This document shows positions 5,715-9,438 of a stretch of 9,438 bases of DNA, piece after piece (the stretch's first letter is position 1; each line of letters begins with the position of its first letter). Below the pieces are notes generated by a model, which was not told where the DNA came from, ran no database searches, and worked only from the letters and a program-made list of their open reading frames with translations. The stretch is taken from positions 1 to 9,438 of the forward strand of contig JANRIZ010000128.1 in NCBI GenBank assembly GCA_033764445.1, read 5' to 3'. Both the position numbers and the translations under genes were made by a program. The DNA comes from JANRIZ01 sp033764445. Its GTDB lineage: Bacteria > Verrucomicrobiota > Verrucomicrobiia > JAWXBN01.

Positions 5715-6407
5715 GTGACCGCATTTCAAAAAAATCCATTTCCCGGAAAACTCATCGCCGTCGAGGGTCTGGACGGCTCCGGCAAGTCCACGCAGATTCA
5801 CCTGCTCAAACGCTGGTTGGAACTCCAGAACATGCGTGTGTCCTTTACGGAGTGGAACAGCTCTGTCCTGGTCAAAAAGGCCACCTCCAAGGGGAAAAAG
5901 AGACACCTGCTCACGCCGACAACCTTCAGCCTCATCCACGCGACGGATTTTGCCGACCGTTACGAGCGGATGATCCTGCCCCTGTTGCGGGCCGGGTATC
6001 TGGTGCTGGCCGACCGTTATGTTTTCACTGCTTTGGCGCGGGATGTGGTCCGGGGCGTGGACCCCGAATGGGTGCGGTCCAACTACAGTTTTGCCGTGCT
6101 GCCGGACCTGACCTTTTTTTTCAAAACCCCGCTGGAGGTGTCCCTGGGCCGCATTTTGGAGGGGCGCCCCCAGCTCAAGTACCATGAGGCGGGCCTGGAC
6201 CTGGGTTTTTCGAATGATCCGTACGAAAGTTTCCGCATTTTCCAGGGACGCATTTTTGACCAGTACGAGGCGATGGAGGAGCCCTTCGGGTTTCATGCGA
6301 TGGATGCCACCCTGTCCATCGAAACCCAGCAGCAGGAATTTCGCCGGATCATTTCCGCGCGCATCAATCTTGAAGAGTACCGGCTGCGCGGACGGAGGGT
6401 TCTGTGA
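5715..6407 (+). CDS. Thymidylate-kinase-like P-loop kinase, first of a tandem pair
   Basis: A 230-residue protein of the nucleoside-monophosphate-kinase fold. The Walker A loop GLDGSGKST (residues 18-26, K24) and the DR[YF] motif (LADRYVF, D100-Y102) are intact, so ATP-dependent phosphotransfer is likely. It departs from housekeeping thymidylate kinases after DRY, where the usual SxxAYQ is replaced by TALARDVVRGVDPEWV. The lid region carries EAGLDLG (158-164) instead of the usual Arg-rich lid. The substrate may therefore not be dTMP. The start is a GTG at 5715: the upstream frame is closed by TGA at 5694, and no ATG occurs before the P-loop. No Shine-Dalgarno is visible. The stop overlaps the next gene by four bases. 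It is similar to the second kinase along its whole length, including TDFAD, LRAG and ARDxVRGxDPEWVR, so the pair arose by duplication. Confidence 0.85.
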   Translation: MTAFQKNPFPGKLIAVEGLDGSGKSTQIHLLKRWLELQNMRVSFTEWNSSVLVKKATSKGKKRHLLTPTTFSLIHATDFADRYERMILPLLRAGYLVLADRYVFTALARDVVRGVDPEWVRSNYSFAVLPDLTFFFKTPLEVSLGRILEGRPQLKYHEAGLDLGFSNDPYESFRIFQGRIFDQYEAMEEPFGFHAMDATLSIETQQQEFRRIISARINLEEYRLRGRRVL

Positions 6408-7096
6408 CCGGGCACACGTTTTACGGCAAGGGCGTTCCCGGGGTCGATGCGGGCCGGCTTCAGGGCAAGCTCATCGTCATTGAGGGCCCCGACGGTTCGG
6501 GTCGGTCCTCGCAAATTGCGCTGCTCAATGACTGGCTTGAAAAGCAGGGGCATGCGGTCACCCAGGTGGGGCTGCGCCGGTCCACACTCGTGAGCGAGGA
6601 CCTGGAGCAGGCCAAACAGGGGAACATCATGAGCCGGACAACCCTCAGCCTCTTTTATGCGACCGACTTTGCCGACCAGATGGAGAACCGCATCATTCCC
6701 GCGCTGCGGGCGGGTTTTGTCGTGCTGGCCGACCGCTACATCTACACGCTCATGGCCCGGGACATCGTGCGCGGGGCCGATCCGGAATGGGTGCGCCGAC
6801 TCTACTCGATCGCGCTGGTTCCCGATGCGGTTTTTCTTCTGCGCGTGAGTCCCAAGGAATTGACCGAGCGGAATTTTCTCAAAAACGGCATGCTAGACTA
6901 CTGGGAAAGCGGCATGGACCTCGGGCTGGCCGACAACCGGTTTGACAGCTTCATCAAGTATCAAAAAATGATCCAAAACGAGTTTGACCGGATGAAAGTC
7001 CGCTTTAAGTTTGAGATCATCAACGCCAACCGGTCCGTCCGGAAAATCAACGAGGACCTCAAATCCCATCTCAAACCCGTTCTGGGACATGATTAA
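6404..7096 (+). CDS. Thymidylate-kinase-like protein, second of the pair, with altered Walker A
   Basis: A 230-residue paralogue of the preceding gene. Its GTG start overlaps the previous stop as GTGA, and GGAGG at 6394-6398 is well placed. The Walker A loop reads GPDGSGRSS: Arg34 (CGG at 6503-6505) replaces the lysine that is almost invariant in P-loop kinases because it contacts the ATP phosphates. The DRY motif (110-112), the shared ARDIVRGADPEWVR and the lid-region ESGMDLG (168-174) are kept, so the fold and the site that defines this subfamily are preserved. This suggests a pseudokinase or a kinase with lowered activity, perhaps a partner that forms a heterodimer with the first protein; thymidylate kinases are dimers. 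The family call is secure; partner role is inferred. Confidence 0.83.
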   Translation: MTGHTFYGKGVPGVDAGRLQGKLIVIEGPDGSGRSSQIALLNDWLEKQGHAVTQVGLRRSTLVSEDLEQAKQGNIMSRTTLSLFYATDFADQMENRIIPALRAGFVVLADRYIYTLMARDIVRGADPEWVRRLYSIALVPDAVFLLRVSPKELTERNFLKNGMLDYWESGMDLGLADNRFDSFIKYQKMIQNEFDRMKVRFKFEIINANRSVRKINEDLKSHLKPVLGHD

Positions 7097-7781
7097 AAGC
7101 CACGCCCCGACCAGCAAACCTCCGCGACGCCGGGGTCCGGCTCTCAAGGACATGGGATTGCTGTCCCTGCCCGACCGTTTCAAGACCCCGACGGCGGACC
7201 GGGAGCGCCTGCAGGAAATCAGCCACCTGATGTTTGCCCGCGAGGAGGAGCCCCCCCATGTCCTGCACGTGGCGCGGATCGCCCTGGATTTGTTTGATCA
7301 GACCCGGGCCCTTCATGGATTGGGGGAGCGGGAGCGGTTCTGGCTGCTGTGCGGCTGCCTCCTGCACGATATCGGCTGGTCAGTCTCCGCCGATGGCAGC
7401 AAACATCACAAACTTTCGCAGATGCTCATTGTCAACCACGAGTGGAACGGCCTGGCCCCGGAGGAAATTGCCCTCATCGGCAATGTGGCCCGCTACCATC
7501 GCAAGGCCCTGCCCAAGGAAAGCCACGAACCCTATGCCGTGCTGGGCAAAAAGCACCGGGAGATTGTCGGCAAACTGGCGGCCTATCTGCGGCTGGGTGA
7601 CGCCCTGGACCGCACCCATCTGCAGCGGGTGGTCTCCGTTGAAATCCGTGACAATGATCCCTACCTGGTTCTCAACTTCACCGCCACGGCGTCTGCGGAG
7701 GAGGAGATCGGTGCCGTGGAAAAAAAGAAGGACCTCTTTGAGCGTGTATTTGGACGGTTTGTCGTCTGTGCGCAAAAATGA
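7089..7781 (+). CDS. Stand-alone HD-domain hydrolase (Ppx/GppA C-terminal type)
   Basis: A 230-residue protein from the ATG at 7089, which overlaps the end of the second kinase by eight bases; an upstream TTG at 7011 would extend deep into that gene and the added residues look like out-of-frame translation. The HD pattern is clear: HVLHVARIALDLF (H57, H60), CLLHDIGW (H93-D94), KHHKLSQMLI (H106-H107), ARYHRK (H137) and RLGDALDRTH. Residue order and spacing fit the second domain of the Ppx/GppA exopolyphosphatase/pppGpp phosphatase family, but the N-terminal ASKHA-fold domain that holds their active site is absent. A metal-dependent phosphohydrolase acting on a nucleotide or similar phosphate is likely. 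Its tight coupling to the two kinases suggests that they act on the same phosphate compound or regulate one another. Confidence 0.85.
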   Translation: MIKSHAPTSKPPRRRGPALKDMGLLSLPDRFKTPTADRERLQEISHLMFAREEEPPHVLHVARIALDLFDQTRALHGLGERERFWLLCGCLLHDIGWSVSADGSKHHKLSQMLIVNHEWNGLAPEEIALIGNVARYHRKALPKESHEPYAVLGKKHREIVGKLAAYLRLGDALDRTHLQRVVSVEIRDNDPYLVLNFTATASAEEEIGAVEKKKDLFERVFGRFVVCAQK

Positions 7782-7867
7782 AGGCCTGGTTTCGCCCCCG
7801 TTTTTTCCGGGCAGCGCCCGGGGGAGGAGACGTTCCGTGCCCCTGACCCGGGAGATTCGATGGGGAC
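7782..7867. other. Convergent intergenic spacer with hairpin
   Basis: This 86-bp gap lies between two converging genes. It contains CCGGGC-AGC-GCCCGG at 7807-7821, a 6-bp stem with a three-base loop. TTTTTT lies on its left side (7801-7806), so neither strand gives the hairpin-then-T order of an intrinsic terminator. Confidence 0.45.
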
Positions 7868-8503
7868 CTAGGGTGTGGAGGAGGGCAGGGAACGCAGGGC
7901 CTTGATGACCGTTTCCACGGCGACCGAGGCCAGGATCAGCCCCATCACGCGTGTGAGAATGTTCAGCCCCGTGTCGCCGAGGGTTTTCTGGATGCGTCCG
8001 GCCATCATGAGCATGCCCAGCAAAATGAGCAGGACCAGAAGCATCAGAAAGGCGCTGACGGCCTGTTCGGGAATGCTGTAGCGGTCGTTATCGGTGATGA
8101 CAACAATGGCCAGCAGGGCGCCGGGCCCGGCAATCGAGGGCACGGCCAGGGGGAAGACCGCCACATCGTGGCCGGTTTCCGGGGTGTTCTGGTTGGCAAA
8201 CATTCCCACGCCAAACACCATCGTCAGTGCGAATAAAAACAGCACGATCCCCCCGGCAATCTGGAAACTGGTCAGGTGGATCCCCATTTTGGCCAGAAGA
8301 ATCTGGCCCAGGACCAGAAAGCCCAGCAGCAGCCCGGCGCTCACACACACACTTTTGAGGGCCACCCGCCGGGCTTGGGCCGGCGTCATTCCGCGGGTGA
8401 CAATCAGAAAGAGCGGGATCGTTCCAAAGGGGTCGATGGTCACCCACATCGTGATGAAGTTGCGGATCATCTCGTCAGGGTTCAGGGCGAGGCAGAGAGG
8501 CAT
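7868..8503 (-). CDS. MarC-family integral membrane protein
   Basis: A 211-residue polytopic membrane protein of the MarC/YchE/YhgN (UPF0056) family, whose transport role is unproven; despite the name, E. coli MarC does not confer multiple antibiotic resistance. Family motifs are DPFGTIPLFL (24-33), FQIAGGIVLF (80-89), PLAVPSIAGPGAL (118-130) and the final TRVMGLILASVAVE. About six hydrophobic helices are visible: 13-36, 48-70, 78-100, 114-136, 145-167 and 182-203. Start at the ATG at 8503 matches the distance from start to the DPFG/NPVG motif in YchE; a second ATG at 8470 is possible. There is no Shine-Dalgarno. It converges on the HD gene and diverges from fdhD. Confidence 0.92.
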   Translation of the reverse strand: MPLCLALNPDEMIRNFITMWVTIDPFGTIPLFLIVTRGMTPAQARRVALKSVCVSAGLLLGFLVLGQILLAKMGIHLTSFQIAGGIVLFLFALTMVFGVGMFANQNTPETGHDVAVFPLAVPSIAGPGALLAIVVITDNDRYSIPEQAVSAFLMLLVLLILLGMLMMAGRIQKTLGDTGLNILTRVMGLILASVAVETVIKALRSLPSSTP

Positions 8504-8522
8504 GCGGATAAAAAAACAGCTT

Positions 8523-8538
8523 TTGCCGGGGGCGGCAA
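8523..8538. repeat. GGGG-loop hairpin upstream of the MarC gene
   Basis: TTGCCG-GGGG-CGGCAA, a perfect 6-bp stem with a GGGG loop on the plus strand. It lies 20-35 bases before the MarC start in the gap shared with fdhD. It has the same design as the two hairpins at 3777-3816. It could be an operator or a stray REP-like palindrome. Confidence 0.4.
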
Positions 8539-8579
8539 GACAGGAATCCGGTCCGGAGGAGGGGAGGGGTAAAAACCGG

Positions 8580-8609
8580 CTGACAGTCTTTTGCGGGCTG
8601 TGTTAGAAT
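8580..8609 (+). promoter_or_regulatory. Extended -10 promoter giving a leaderless fdhD transcript
   Basis: CTGACA at 8580-8585 (five of six) and TAGAAT at 8604-8609 (five of six) are 18 bases apart, with the extended -10 TG at 8601-8602. Initiation seven or eight bases past the -10 falls on or next to the ATG at 8617, so the message would have no leader. The lack of any Shine-Dalgarno before this ATG agrees. Confidence 0.55.
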
Positions 8610-8616
8610 TGCCGCC

Positions 8617-9438
8617 ATGTCTGAAGCCCCCTCCATCCGCAAAATGCGCCGTGTCCGGTACGAGGGGGCGGGGGAGCCGCGGGAGGAGTCCGATGCGCTT
8701 TCGGTGGAGGAACCCCTGGAGATCCGGGTCCGGGGGGCGGGGGTTTCGGTGACGATGCGCACCCCCGGGCATGACGCCGAGCTGGCCGCGGGTTTTCTGA
8801 TGGGCGAGGGGTTGCTGCGGCATCCGTCGCAGATTGCGGCCATCGAACCCTGCCGTCAGGGCGGGGCGACAGGGCATGCCAACATCCTCAATGTTTTTCT
8901 GACCCCGGACGTCCCCTTTGACGCCGCGGAATTGCAACGGAATTTTTATGCCAGTTCCAGCTGTGGCGTGTGCGGCAAAGCCTCCCTCGAGCGCGTGTAC
9001 CGGCATTTTGCGCCGGTGGCGGATGGGGGATGGGAGATTTCCCGTGAAACGATCCGGACCCTGCCCGAAAAGTTGCGGCAGGCACAGGAGGTGTTTGAGC
9101 GGACCGGATCGCTGCATGCGGCGGGGCTGTTTGACAGGCAGGGGAACCTGCTGTGCGTGCGGGAGGATGTGGGGCGGCACAATGCCGTCGACAAGGTGTT
9201 GGGCTGGGCCTTTCTCCGGGGCCTGCCGCCCCTTGCGGACCATGTGTTGTTTGTCAGCGGACGCACCTCCTTTGAGATTGTGCAGAAGGCGCTGGCCGCC
9301 GGGGTGCCCGTGGTCGCCGCCGTGAGCGGCCCCTCCAGTCTGGCCGTCGCGCTGGCGGCGGAGGGGGGGATGACACTGATTGGATTTTTGCGTGGGGAAA
9401 CCTTCAATGTGTACAGCCATGCCGGCAGGGTGGGGTGA
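8617..9438 (+). CDS. fdhD: Formate dehydrogenase accessory sulfurtransferase FdhD
   Basis: A 273-residue protein, complete, with its TGA as the last three bases of the window. FdhD takes sulfur from the cysteine desulfurase IscS and passes it to the molybdenum bis-MGD cofactor, which is needed for active formate dehydrogenase. The cysteine motif SSSCGVCGKAS (C116 and C119) matches the CxxC essential in E. coli FdhD. Further family stretches are RTPGHDAELAAGFLMGEG (48-65), HAAGLFD, REDVGRHNAVDKVLG (family DxGRHNAxDK) and VSGRTSFEIVQKA. The length is typical. No formate dehydrogenase or molybdopterin genes lie in the window; a partner could follow to the right. The start is supported by the promoter immediately upstream. 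Confidence 0.96.
   Translation: MSEAPSIRKMRRVRYEGAGEPREESDALSVEEPLEIRVRGAGVSVTMRTPGHDAELAAGFLMGEGLLRHPSQIAAIEPCRQGGATGHANILNVFLTPDVPFDAAELQRNFYASSSCGVCGKASLERVYRHFAPVADGGWEISRETIRTLPEKLRQAQEVFERTGSLHAAGLFDRQGNLLCVREDVGRHNAVDKVLGWAFLRGLPPLADHVLFVSGRTSFEIVQKALAAGVPVVAAVSGPSSLAVALAAEGGMTLIGFLRGETFNVYSHAGRVG

Noticed and set aside
7807..7821. Intrinsic terminator between the HD and MarC genes
   Set aside because: The hairpin is strong but no T-run follows it on either strand; the only T-run precedes it on the plus strand.
8482..9420. 312-residue minus-strand frame opposite fdhD
   Set aside because: Shadow of fdhD in GC-rich DNA; no recognisable motifs, while fdhD carries the full family signature.

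Overview
The window is a bacterial chromosome segment. Its left third (about 1-3950) is accessory DNA and its right two thirds (about 3951-9438) is compact, GC-rich housekeeping DNA. The Asn/Thr/Ser-rich Ig-like insert in the RHS protein, the pair of thymidylate-kinase-like genes ahead of an HD hydrolase, and several genes lacking Shine-Dalgarno sites make me think of the Verrucomicrobiota. That is a judgement from memory; there is no rRNA or other marker here.

Left region: an RHS/YD-repeat protein enters from upstream, carries the RHS core ending in DPLGL at 1467-1481, and switches to a 174-residue Gly/Ser-rich variable tail. A small two-helix membrane protein overlaps its 3' end and sits where a cognate immunity protein is expected. 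Next comes an AT-rich patch with a second, orphan immunity-like gene (one membrane helix plus ankyrin-like repeats, 2979-3413). It is surrounded by repeats: five copies (one inverted) of a short GGGACAGGC element; two 121-bp pieces at 2596 and 3526 that look like the left end of an IS66-type insertion sequence, both cut at the same base; and at 3695-3921 a 74-bp direct repeat pair bracketing two back-to-back hairpins with GGGG loops. This looks like a toxin-tip/immunity junk yard shaped by repeat recombination and insertion sequences.

Right region: a gamma-class carbonic anhydrase-like protein (minus strand) diverges from a Tat-exported purple acid phosphatase-like enzyme. Then comes a tightly overlapping three-gene operon: two thymidylate-kinase-like P-loop proteins, the second with Arg in place of the Walker A Lys, followed by a stand-alone HD domain of the Ppx/GppA C-terminal type. 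A MarC-family membrane protein runs convergently to that operon. fdhD, complete to the last base of the window, diverges from it behind a good extended -10 promoter that would give a leaderless message.

The strongest candidates for something little described are the kinase/pseudokinase/HD operon, and the ankyrin immunity cassette bounded by inverted copies of the GGGACAGGC element.
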